DNA of 36,408 nucleotides, from NCBI GenBank assembly GCA_031272765.1, contig JAISTD010000224.1:1-36408 (forward strand), read 5' to 3'. This DNA is from Candidatus Methanovirga australis (GTDB taxonomy: Archaea > Methanobacteriota > Methanobacteria > Methanobacteriales > Methanobacteriaceae). The notes under the pieces are model-generated. The model was not told where the DNA came from. It did no database searches and saw only the letters and a program-made list of their open reading frames with translations. The position numbers and the translations under genes are program-made. Shown here piece by piece: positions 1 to 9,087 of this stretch (position 1 is its first letter; each line of letters opens with the position of its first letter).

Positions 1-1
1 T

Positions 2-106
2 GAAGAACACATTAAAAATGAATTTGAGGAAAAATTTTATCAAGAAGTTTATAAAGAATCTTATTTTGAAGAATGGGTGGACGAATATATTTATGCAAAA
101 AGTTAG
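2..106 (+). CDS. 3' end of a truncated CDS (…EEHIKNEFEEKFYQEVYKESYFEEWVDEYIYAKS*), product unknown
   Basis: Open frame from the window edge to TAG at 104-106; charged, protein-like composition. Confidence 0.4.
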   Translation, partial: EEHIKNEFEEKFYQEVYKESYFEEWVDEYIYAKS

Positions 107-178
107 GTAAAAAACTATAAACGTGGATCTGATTAGGAAATATATGAAAATAATGTTTTTGAAATATTGCGTATTTTA

Positions 179-868
179 TTATAATTGACTTAAGTTTTTA
201 ACAAAGTAATCTAACACTAAACAATCATTAAGAAAATAACTATTTTTTATTTTAAGTTGAACACTATTTTCCATAAATTCAAATCCCTCGCCATCCACTA
301 AAGTTTTGGATTGACTACCACCTACGATCATTGGACCTATACAAACGCTTACTTCATCAATTAACTTTTCTTTAAACATTGAAAAATTAAGTGTTGAACC
401 ACCTTCCAACAAGAGAGTTTTAATGCCTTTAATATATAAATATTCCATTAGTTTTTTTAAATCAACATATTCTTCTCCACAAATGAAAACATCAGCTTTT
501 TCTCTAAGTGATGAAAGAGTTTTCTTGTCTTCCAATATCTTATTAGATGTAGCTATTATTGTTTCGCTGTCAGAATTTAATACATTGGAATCAAGTGGTG
601 TTCTCCCATTACTATCAACAACAATCCTAATAGGATTTATTTTTTTCATATCACCAATAGATTTGTCTTTTTCAGGTAATTTATGGGCTGTTAACTTAGG
701 ATCATCAATTAAGACTGTATTTATGCCAACCATAATTCCATCCAGCTCTTTTCTAAGTTTATGGACTCTTTCAATATCTTTCTCATTGGATATTTTTGAA
801 CTTCCATTTTTTGTAGCTATTTTACCATCTAAAGTCATGGCTGCATTTAATATTGTGTAAGGTCTCAT
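179..868 (-). CDS. 2,5-diamino-6-(ribosylamino)-4(3H)-pyrimidinone 5'-phosphate reductase (RibD C-terminal domain family, archaeal riboflavin pathway)
   Basis: MRPYTILNAAMTLDGKIAT…MVGINTVLIDDPKLTAH…LLLEGGSTLNFSMF: RibD reductase-domain motifs. Confidence 0.9.
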   Translation of the reverse strand: MRPYTILNAAMTLDGKIATKNGSSKISNEKDIERVHKLRKELDGIMVGINTVLIDDPKLTAHKLPEKDKSIGDMKKINPIRIVVDSNGRTPLDSNVLNSDSETIIATSNKILEDKKTLSSLREKADVFICGEEYVDLKKLMEYLYIKGIKTLLLEGGSTLNFSMFKEKLIDEVSVCIGPMIVGGSQSKTLVDGEGFEFMENSVQLKIKNSYFLNDCLVLDYFVKNLSQL

Positions 869-1009
869 AATAACACTTTATTTTCCCATATTTTGGCTTG
901 ATGAACTTTCACTGAACTAAGTGAGAAACTTAGGAACTGAAGGTTTTGGTTTATTTGAATAGAGTTGAACAGAGTGAGAAATTTAGGAATGAAATTCTTG
1001 TTAAAGTCT

Positions 1010-1233
1010 AATTCCATTCCTTTTTCTTGAAAAATTAATAGCTATTTCTAACTTACATTCTATTTTACTCTTTAATTCTCATTCTTTCATTCATTCTTCC
1101 GTGCTGTGGATTAATTCTCTTTCAAATTCCATTTTGGCCAATTATCTCACTTGATAATCGTGAAAATCCTCTTCATCAGAAAGTAGTTCATTAGATTTTT
1201 CATCTGCTAATCTTATATTTTCATCCATTCAAT
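1010..1233 (-). pseudogene. Degraded C-terminal remnant of an Rpn-family/PD-(D/E)XK nuclease transposase-like gene
   Basis: Minus-strand translation MNENIRLADEKSNELLSDEEDFHDYQVR*LAKMEFERELIHS…KLEIAINFSRKRNGIRL aligns with residues of the intact ORF 31730-32701 (MDKDIKAADEKFNELLSDEKAFHDYQMRQLAKMEFESEINHS…KLEIAINLLRKGMELDL); contains stops. Confidence 0.85.
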
Positions 1234-1348
1234 CACTTTACTAAAAGAGATGCTGATGAAAAATTATCAAAACATTATATAAAGAATTTATACAGAAAAA
1301 CATTCATGTCGCGACAGTAGTTATTTTCAATTATATAAATAATATGTA

Positions 1349-2173
1349 TTAAACTCTAATATTCAGACCTTTCTTATTTAAATAACTCTTAACAACTGGA
1401 ACTGGATATTCATTAAAATGAAAAATGCTTGCAGCCAACGCAGCATTAACATCAGTTTTTTTAAAAACTTCATAAATATCTTCAGGACTTCCTCCACCAC
1501 CAGATGCTATAACTGGAATATCTACTGCTTCATTAATAGCTTTCGTAAGTTCTATATCATATCCTTCTTTTGTTCCATCCTTATCCATTGAAGTTAAAAG
1601 AATCTCACCAGCACCTCTTTCCTGACATTCCAATGCCCAACTTATTGCATCCATTCCTGTAAACTCTCTTCCACCGTAGATACTACAATCAAACCAACAA
1701 TATCCATTTTCTGTCTCAACAATATTTTTATCATTATTTTCCTTAGGATTCTCAAGATATCTTCTTTTAGCATCAATTCCAACGACACATGCTTGTGAAC
1801 CAACAACTTGAGATGCTTCATTTATCAGGTCAGGATTATGAATTGCTGCTGTGTTAGTAGAACATTTATCAGCTCCAGATTTAAGCATATTAATATAGTC
1901 CTCAACTTTCCTTATCCCCCCACCAACACAAATAGGTGTGAAGACTTCTTCAGTGACTTTTTCAATAACATTAGCCATTGTGCCTCTTCTCTCATAGGAA
2001 GCCGTAATATCTAAAAAAATAATTTCATCAGCACCATCTTCATAATACTTCTGTGCAAGTTCAGACGGCTCACCAGCATACTTTACTTCTTTAAATTCAA
2101 CACCTTTAACAACTCTTCCTTGTGGAACTCCTAAATCACAGTCAAGACAAGGTATAATCCTTTTAGTTAACAT
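1349..2173 (-). CDS. hisF: Imidazole glycerol phosphate synthase cyclase subunit HisF
   Basis: [28 protein letters not shown]…CVGGGIR…VVGIDAKRR…[20 protein letters not shown]…[12 protein letters not shown]. Confidence 0.97.
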   Translation of the reverse strand: MLTKRIIPCLDCDLGVPQGRVVKGVEFKEVKYAGEPSELAQKYYEDGADEIIFLDITASYERRGTMANVIEKVTEEVFTPICVGGGIRKVEDYINMLKSGADKCSTNTAAIHNPDLINEASQVVGSQACVVGIDAKRRYLENPKENNDKNIVETENGYCWFDCSIYGGREFTGMDAISWALECQERGAGEILLTSMDKDGTKEGYDIELTKAINEAVDIPVIASGGGGSPEDIYEVFKKTDVNAALAASIFHFNEYPVPVVKSYLNKKGLNIRV

Positions 2174-2296
2174 AGTACACCATTAAATAATGAGAGAAAA
2201 TAATGATTTATATTAAATTTAAATAAATCTTATTAAAAATTTATAGCATAAGACAAATTTTTTACATTTTATTAATTTTTTTTATTAATTTTAGTA

Positions 2297-3160
2297 TCAA
2301 TTAAGTATTCCATCAAAAACTAACTGAGCATCTCCTTTCATAAAAGCACCGAAACTATCATCTTTTTTATAGACTTCAATCTCCAAATCTCCACCTGGAA
2401 GATGAACAAGAACCTTACTATCTAATTTAGATAATTTATAACCTGTTAAAACAGATGATGTAGCTCCAGTACCACAGGCATGAGTATATCCAGCACCTCT
2501 CTCCCATGTTAACATTTTAATCTCTTTATCAGATAGTATCTCAACAAAATGAACATTAATTCTCTCAGGAAATACTTTATGATTTTCAATAGCTGGACCA
2601 AATCTATCTAAGTCAATATTATCAACATTATCTACAAATATAATTGCATGAGGGTTTCCAACACTAGCAACAGATAAAGATATATCCTCACCATCAACAA
2701 CCAAACTATCTTCTAAAAATTCATCATTCTCAGATATCATAGGAATATCAGAAGTATTAAATGTAGATAAACCCATATCCACCCTAAATAATTTAGAAAT
2801 TCCATTTTCACTTGTCACTTCAACTGTTTTAATCCCACCTAAAGTTTCAACATCAATTAAATCTTTTTTTATTATATTATTATCATATATAAATTTAGAG
2901 AAACATCTAATACCATTTCCACACATTTCTGCTTCACTACCATCGGCATTGAATATTCTAAAACAAATTTCGCCCTTCCCATCAGCCTTAGTCACAAATA
3001 TAACTCCATCAGCCCCTATTGAAAATCCTCTTCTACAAACTTCAATAGAAAACTCAGTTTTATTCTCTTCAGCTATTTTTATTTCTTGACTTTCATCTAT
3101 AACAATATAATCATTACCAAGACCATGCATCTTAGAAAATTCTAATCCTTTTAAATCCAT
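2297..3160 (-). CDS. dapF: Diaminopimelate epimerase
   Basis: [15 protein letters not shown]…[11 protein letters not shown]…[11 protein letters not shown]…[17 protein letters not shown]: DapF signature cysteines. Confidence 0.97.
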   Translation of the reverse strand: MDLKGLEFSKMHGLGNDYIVIDESQEIKIAEENKTEFSIEVCRRGFSIGADGVIFVTKADGKGEICFRIFNADGSEAEMCGNGIRCFSKFIYDNNIIKKDLIDVETLGGIKTVEVTSENGISKLFRVDMGLSTFNTSDIPMISENDEFLEDSLVVDGEDISLSVASVGNPHAIIFVDNVDNIDLDRFGPAIENHKVFPERINVHFVEILSDKEIKMLTWERGAGYTHACGTGATSSVLTGYKLSKLDSKVLVHLPGGDLEIEVYKKDDSFGAFMKGDAQLVFDGILN

Positions 3161-3277
3161 TAACTATCCATCCTATTTTTCTAATCAAAGTCATTGAAAT
3201 AAGAAATAATATATTTGTCTAACTTTATTAAGATCATATCTTAAAATATTAGAAGTATATTATACTAGAAATCCTTA

Positions 3278-3934
3278 TTAACTGCCACCAGCAATTAATT
3301 TTGCAAGAAACATTAAAATTTTATTCAATGAAGTCATAGAAATGTAAACTAATCCACCAGCTGCTGCTGCTGTAATAAACCATATTATTGGATCCCATCT
3401 GAAAACTTTAACACCATCTAAAATAGCGAAAGGTATTAAATTAAAAAGTGCTAACCAAGCATTAACAGAAAAACCTAAAATACACATATTTATTAAGAGT
3501 CCATTACCAAAGTTTAACAATGTTGAGTCAGTTAAAATATACGCTCCAGAGATTAAAAACATTAAACTTAATAAGATGTTAGTTATAGGTCCAACTATGG
3601 ATATTATTCCATTTATCCTATCACTTATATAATTTCCATATATATGAACCGCTCCTGGAGCCGCAAACATGAATCCTATCATTGGACTTACTAATGATAA
3701 AATTAAACCTGGAATCCATTTTTTAAACTCTGCTTGGTAGTTGTAATGCAAAGCTGCAAACTTATGTGCTAATTCGTGGAAAATAAATCCTAAACCAGCA
3801 CCCACCATAACAATAGGAAGAATACTGATCGTCTGATTCATATCAGCTCGTGTATATAACATAGAAAATGCAATTGAAATCACAAAGAAAGATAATGTAA
3901 TATCTGCTATTTCATCAAAACTAAATCTAAACAT
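3278..3934 (-). CDS. Site-2 protease-like membrane metalloprotease (M50 family)
   Basis: HELAHKFAALHY zinc motif, multiple TM segments, NxxPxxxLDG-like (NLIPFAILDG) motif. Confidence 0.85.
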   Translation of the reverse strand: MFRFSFDEIADITLSFFVISIAFSMLYTRADMNQTISILPIVMVGAGLGFIFHELAHKFAALHYNYQAEFKKWIPGLILSLVSPMIGFMFAAPGAVHIYGNYISDRINGIISIVGPITNILLSLMFLISGAYILTDSTLLNFGNGLLINMCILGFSVNAWLALFNLIPFAILDGVKVFRWDPIIWFITAAAAGGLVYISMTSLNKILMFLAKLIAGGS

Positions 3935-4196
3935 GAATGTACTTTTGTTTTTTTTAATTAATAAATCTTATTATAATATGTTACTAATTAAATTAAAAAA
4001 ACTGGATTATTATAATAATAAACTTATTATTAGTGTTTTGCAAAATTAATTATTTTGAACTTAACTAAAAAATGGAATTTTTTTTAATTTTTTTTAACTT
4101 GATTAAAATTCTTAAATTTCATTTTAAATTATTAAAATTACATTATTTTTTTATAAATAATCTTATAAAAATTAATTTAATAAAATAAACTTATTA

Positions 4197-5267
4197 TTTA
4201 TAAAATCTCTGATTTTATAAATATTAAAAATCTTCGATTTTGTAATATTAATGTTTAATTTATATTTTATAGATTAATTATTAAACTTTTTTATATTATT
4301 AAATTCCAAAAGTTTATTTAAAAAATAATTGAATATCCAGAAATAAATATACAAAACACTATAAAAAAGAATAAAAAAGAAGTTTTTAATAAAGCTTCAC
4401 AAAAAAATTACTTAAAAAAGAGGAATCATCAAATTGAACATTCACGATAAGATGCAGAATTACTATCAAATATCTAAAATATTTTAAAGTTTAAATTTAA
4501 TCTTTTTAAACAAGGTGTCTGATTTTCATGAAAATTTCATCAGATTTTTGAAAGTATTTCCACATAAAGGATCATTAAATTCAAAATAAAAAAAAATTTT
4601 GAATTAAAGAAAATAAAAAATTTTCTAAGTTAAAACAAGTTTTAACTAAAGAAAAACTTCGCTTTTCTAAATTACAAAATCAGAGATTTTATAATTAAAG
4701 AAAACCATGAAAATTGAAAAACCTCCACAACTTCAGTTTCCGTTTGTTTTGAAGGTCGTGGGAAACTTAGGAGACGAAGTCTCCGTTGTTGAAGACAACT
4801 TAGAAACTGAAGGTTCCTTTTGTTTCGAATGAAATGAGAAACTTAGGAGAATCTTTGATTCTCTGTTTATTCTCAAGCGAAGCATGAGAATTTAGATAAT
4901 CTTTGATTTCGAACAGAGCGAGAAATTTAGGATAGAGTTTCCGTTAGTTTTGAATGAAATGAAAAACTTAGGAAAATCCCTGATTTTTCGTTGTTCCGAA
5001 CAAAGTGAGGAACTTAGTAAACGAAGTTTACATTATTTTCGTTTATATAAAAACATGATTTTCATGAAAACCTCCACACTTTTTGACATATCTCATACTA
5101 TATAACAACATTTATATACTATCACAAACTATGTTAATATGTGAGTTTCATAAATTACCAAAAATTTTTAATTTTTGTAATTATGAAAATCCAAAGGATT
5201 TTCAGTATTTATAACTTTTATCAAAATATGCTATTTTTTCTGAAAGAAAATTAGAAGACAAAGTCTT
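4197..5267. repeat. Array of short variable-stem hairpins with 2-3-nt loops
   Basis: E.g. TTTATAAAATC-TCT-GATTTTATAAA (4197-4221), AGTTAAAAC-AA-GTTTTAACT (4628-4647), GGAGAC-GAA-GTCTCC (4770-4784), GAGAATC-TTT-GATTCTC (4847-4863), GTAAAC-GAA-GTTTAC (5017-5031), TGAAAATCC-AAA-GGATTTTCA (5184-5204), AAGAC-AAA-GTCTT (5255-5267). Confidence 0.8.
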
Positions 5268-5335
5268 TGTTTTTGATAGGTTAATAGAAACTCTCATTAG
5301 TAAATATTTGTCAATGTATGCCCCCAATTCAAATC

Positions 5336-5573
5336 ATTAAAAGAGAAATTATTTGTTTTACGGTCTAAATGGAAGGATTTCAGATGGACAAGGTGGAAAA
5401 TTGAAGAATTTTTCAAATTCTTGAAGAATGAATTTGGATTTAAAGAATATTCTCATCTTTACAAAGAGATCTGTTTATAAGTATGTGTATTTAAATGTAT
5501 TTTTAATAGGGATAATCATTTTTAGAGATTACAAGGAAATTAGAGAGATTACCGAGCTTGTTGATTATCAATA
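5336..5573 (+). pseudogene. C-terminal fragment of a DDE-type transposase, frameshifted
   Basis: …SLKEKLFVLRSKWKDFRWTRWKIEEFFKFLKNEFGFKEYSHLYKE then frameshift into YKYVYLNVFLIGIIIFRDYKEIREITELVDYQ*; RW-KIEEFFKFLK resembles the end of IS4-type DDE domains. Confidence 0.6.
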
Positions 5574-5609
5574 AATCAGACACATCGTTTTTAAAGTTTA
5601 AATTTACAA

Positions 5610-6584
5610 TTACATTAATTTATACACATTTTCAACAATATAATCTAAGTTTTCCTTATTTAAAGATCTTGGACTTAGATTTTTAATTTCAATATCTATT
5701 CCTTTTTCTTTCACTCGATTATAATTTGGGCATCTCGTTATAAATGAACTTTTATCTATTTTAAACTCTTTTTTTAGTTCAATAGCTATTTTCTTTGGGT
5801 TATCTGTTGACAATATAACATTTATTCCTCTTTCATCCTTATGGATAACATTTTCCAAATTTTTTTTCAAATATTTGCATGTTTTAATAGCTATTTTAAA
5901 GAATTTTTCACCATTATCTATTTCATTTATTAACCCTTTAGCTATTTGATTATTTAATGAGAGTGTTTTAATTAATAGATTAGATTTTTCAAGTATTTCT
6001 TGATTATTTGTTGATATAAAGCCACCATATCCAAGATTTATTATTTTTGGAGAGCCTGTTGAAGAAATAATAATATCAGAATATTTTCCGTTCCCTAATT
6101 TTTTTTCATTGTCTAATATTCCTCCTGAGGCATCTTCAATAAGTATTAAATCATTTTCATTTGCAAATTTAGATATTTCCTTAATTGGTTGTTCAGCTGT
6201 GTATCCTGCAAAACTCGTTAATAGTATTGCTCCTTTAGGATAATCACTTTCATTTAGATTTGTAATAGCTTTATCAATTTCTTCTGTATTAATTAAGCCT
6301 TTATTGGTTTTTATTTCTACAACATCTTTACTTAAAAATTTAGCTATTTGTTTGAATCCATGCCATCCTCCTTGATCTGGAATTAAGATAGGGGAATTTA
6401 TTGAATTTAAACTGGCTAAAATAGCTGAATTTCCAGTGTTAACTAATTTAACATGTTTATGATTAGTTTTAGATTTGATTTTATCCTCTGCTTTTCTAAT
6501 ATAATTTTCATCTCCATAATTTTTATAAGCATTAGAAATAGCTATTCTGGCTTCCTTTGATGGTTTTCTAAATTCAAAATTCAT
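5610..6584 (-). CDS. PLP-dependent aminotransferase-like protein (DegT/DnrJ/EryC1-like fold-type I)
   Basis: HVKLVNTGNSAILASLNSI…LIPDQGGWHGF…LILIEDASGGIL…DIIISSTGSPKIINLGYGGFIST. Confidence 0.7.
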   Translation of the reverse strand: MNFEFRKPSKEARIAISNAYKNYGDENYIRKAEDKIKSKTNHKHVKLVNTGNSAILASLNSINSPILIPDQGGWHGFKQIAKFLSKDVVEIKTNKGLINTEEIDKAITNLNESDYPKGAILLTSFAGYTAEQPIKEISKFANENDLILIEDASGGILDNEKKLGNGKYSDIIISSTGSPKIINLGYGGFISTNNQEILEKSNLLIKTLSLNNQIAKGLINEIDNGEKFFKIAIKTCKYLKKNLENVIHKDERGINVILSTDNPKKIAIELKKEFKIDKSSFITRCPNYNRVKEKGIDIEIKNLSPRSLNKENLDYIVENVYKLM

Positions 6585-6638
6585 GAATAAAACCTCAACT
6601 TAAAAACATGGAATAAAAACTTCAAATTAAACCTTAAC

Positions 6639-7307
6639 TTATTTAAGAAAGGTTTTATAATCTTTATATTTGTTAATGTTTATTAGTTCTGATTCATGTT
6701 TTTCTTTAATTGCGAAGAATTTAAAATCATCTTCAAACATTTCTCTCAGTATTGGGTTTAAATCACTGTTTTTATTTTCTAAAAAGCTTATGAGTTGTTT
6801 TTTATCTGTGGCAAATGGCATTCCAAGACCTTCAGCTGAATTCAGTTCTCCAATCTCTCTTCTTCTAAGAACTGTTAATATTTTATTTTGTTTGTTGTCC
6901 TTAATCTTACTGAAATAGGTGTTAATAAGATTTTGATATGTTTCAGTGCTTATGTTTGATTGGTCACCAGCAACAGCTAATATGTATTTTGATTTTGAAT
7001 TTATTAAAGCATTGTATAATGAGACAGAAAGATCTATTCCTATAGGATCATTATACACTATTTTTATTCTATCATCGTTTATTTTTAAGATTTCTTTTTT
7101 TATTTCCTCTTTAAAGTGGCCAAGTACTATAATACATTCATCAACATCTGCATTTAAAACATTGTTTATTGTTGTTTCAATGATTGTTTTACCTTTATTA
7201 AAATTAAGAGTTAGTTTAGTGGTAAGTGGAAGACCCATATTTTTCATATCATCAATCATTCTTGAGCTTTTTCCAGCAGCAGTTATAATTCCAGTGAAAT
7301 TAACCAT
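6639..7307 (-). CDS. NTP-transferase (MobA-like/nucleotidyltransferase) domain protein
   Basis: GIITAAGKSSRM…LPLTTKLTLNFNKGKTIIETTINNVLNADVDECIIVLGH…ILAVAGDQSN. Confidence 0.85.
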   Translation of the reverse strand: MVNFTGIITAAGKSSRMIDDMKNMGLPLTTKLTLNFNKGKTIIETTINNVLNADVDECIIVLGHFKEEIKKEILKINDDRIKIVYNDPIGIDLSVSLYNALINSKSKYILAVAGDQSNISTETYQNLINTYFSKIKDNKQNKILTVLRRREIGELNSAEGLGMPFATDKKQLISFLENKNSDLNPILREMFEDDFKFFAIKEKHESELININKYKDYKTFLK

Positions 7308-7414
7308 TTAATCACATTTTTACAAAATTTAAAAATATGTTCAAATTTTTTTAAAAGATTTAATAGAGATACTACTTTTAAAAAAAATTGAAAAAATAAT
7401 GATTGACATTAAAT

Positions 7415-7675
7415 CTAATCATCATCTAAGTCTACACCTAATTTTCCTAATGTTCTTCCTAAAAAAACAGTTACTAAAACAGATATTATTGTCACGATAA
7501 TTGCATAAGATACCAATCCTGTTATTGCAGAGTCAGATTTGAAAAACTCTTTTATCACTGCTTGAATAGCTGAATTCCATGCTAAACCTGCAACTAAAGC
7601 AAAAGCTGTTGTAATTAATGTTGCTATTGTTTTTAACATCTGTATTTTTATATCATTGTCTTTTTTATTCACCAT
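7415..7675 (-). CDS. Small DUF5654-like membrane protein
   Basis: 86 aa, two hydrophobic segments, TLITTAFALVAGLAWNSAIQ motif. Confidence 0.65.
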   Translation of the reverse strand: MVNKKDNDIKIQMLKTIATLITTAFALVAGLAWNSAIQAVIKEFFKSDSAITGLVSYAIIVTIISVLVTVFLGRTLGKLGVDLDDD

Positions 7676-7702
7676 AGCTTAACCTCAATATTTTTTATTT
7701 AA

Positions 7703-8359
7703 CTATTTAATTGAATCAATAATATTTTTAATAGCTATTTCTGGGTCTGGAGCTTCATAAATTGACCTTCCAATAATTAAAGCATCAGCATATTTTAATG
7801 TTTCTTTAGGATCTCCTCCTTGAGTTCCAACACCAGGAGATATAATAAAAGAATCTTCTCCTACCAAATCCCTAATTTTTGATAACTTATCTATCTTTGT
7901 AGATGGAGCAACATAATTTTTAATCCCTAAACTTAAACCTATTTTAGTTATTTCCTCTGAAACAGGTTTAAAAAACATGTCTGCTCCTGGATGAGACATC
8001 TGCGAAAGTAGAAAAATATCTTTATCATAAGATTTTGCAACATCTAAACAAGCTTTTACACTATCTGGTCCCACAAATCCATGAACAATTATATAATCTG
8101 CACCTTCATCATAAGATAATTTAGCTATTTTTTCATTGGTGGCTGGAATATCTGCAAGTTTATAATCACATATAACTGTGAAATCAAAGTTTTCTTTAAG
8201 GACTTCTATGGAATTCAATCCTTCAGATAATGTTAATGGATAACCAATTTTTATAGTGTCTATGTATTTATAGGTAGCTTCACATAGATCATAGGACTTC
8301 AATATATCGATTAAATCTACTGCCAAAACTACATTATTTTTTACTTTGTTCATTTCCAT
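7703..8359 (-). CDS. pyrF: Orotidine 5'-phosphate decarboxylase
   Basis: VVLAVDLID…VICDYKLADIPATNEKIA…GADYIIVHGFVG…ISPGVGTQGGDP…ADALIIGRSIYEAPDP. Confidence 0.95.
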   Translation of the reverse strand: MEMNKVKNNVVLAVDLIDILKSYDLCEATYKYIDTIKIGYPLTLSEGLNSIEVLKENFDFTVICDYKLADIPATNEKIAKLSYDEGADYIIVHGFVGPDSVKACLDVAKSYDKDIFLLSQMSHPGADMFFKPVSEEITKIGLSLGIKNYVAPSTKIDKLSKIRDLVGEDSFIISPGVGTQGGDPKETLKYADALIIGRSIYEAPDPEIAIKNIIDSIK

Positions 8360-8387
8360 TCTCCATAGTTACATATTAATCAATTAA

Positions 8388-8684
8388 TTAAGAATTGCTT
8401 GTTTCATTTAATTCCTCTTTTGATTTTTTCACAAGTTCATTTAATGAAGTGGTAATGTTCCTTGGTAGTGAATTATCATCATTTTCTCTAATTAGCTTAG
8501 AAATTATGGAGGATAATAAAAATATCGCATATTTATGTTCTGATTTTGTTTTATGAATGTGATGAGGTCGTATATTCAATAATATGTATTCACTACATGT
8601 TTTTTGTAGTTCATCTTCATCTTCTAAATATTTCAAAACATATAACAAAAATTGGTGTATTTGAATCATTTCATCTTTATACAT
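8388..8684 (-). CDS. UPF0058 family protein (archaeal conserved)
   Basis: MYKDEMIQIHQFLLYVLKYLED…YILLNIRPHHIHKTKSEHKYAIFLLSSIIS; start chosen at internal MYKDE. Confidence 0.8.
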   Translation of the reverse strand: MYKDEMIQIHQFLLYVLKYLEDEDELQKTCSEYILLNIRPHHIHKTKSEHKYAIFLLSSIISKLIRENDDNSLPRNITTSLNELVKKSKEELNETSNS

Positions 8685-9087
8685 TAAAAACCCCACCTTA
8701 TAGATTTTTATTACAATTTTTATTAATTATCGTAAATTATTAAATAATATACTTTAATTAAATTATATTAAATTATTTTATTATATAATTTGTAATTGAA
8801 TTAATTAATTGTTTATAATTATTTTTTTCAGAATTAAAATCATTTTTAGAATTTAATAAAATATTATAAAATTTAATATAATAATTATAGAATTTAATAT
8901 ATAAAAAAATTTAATATTTGAAATACAATGACTTTATTAAATGAATAAAAAATTACTCTTTTAACCTTAATTTAATTATAATCTTCATTTAATATTATTT
9001 AAAATTGTTGATTAAAATTTTTTTAAAGGATTCTTCTGATAACTTAAAAACTTGGGTTATAAGTTAAAGACTATGATTTTTTTAAAT

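Noticed and set aside
423-860. Plus-strand ORF of 145 aa
   Set aside because: Lies antisense to a clear RibD-type reductase gene; low-complexity Ser/Leu/Phe composition typical of antisense frames.
4197-5267. Interpreting the hairpin array as a CRISPR array
   Set aside because: No constant-length direct repeat or regular spacers; stems vary in sequence, spacing is irregular, and no cas genes are present in the window.
6670-7311. Plus-strand ORFs 6670-6918 and 6946-7311
   Set aside because: Antisense to the NTP-transferase gene; no recognisable motifs.
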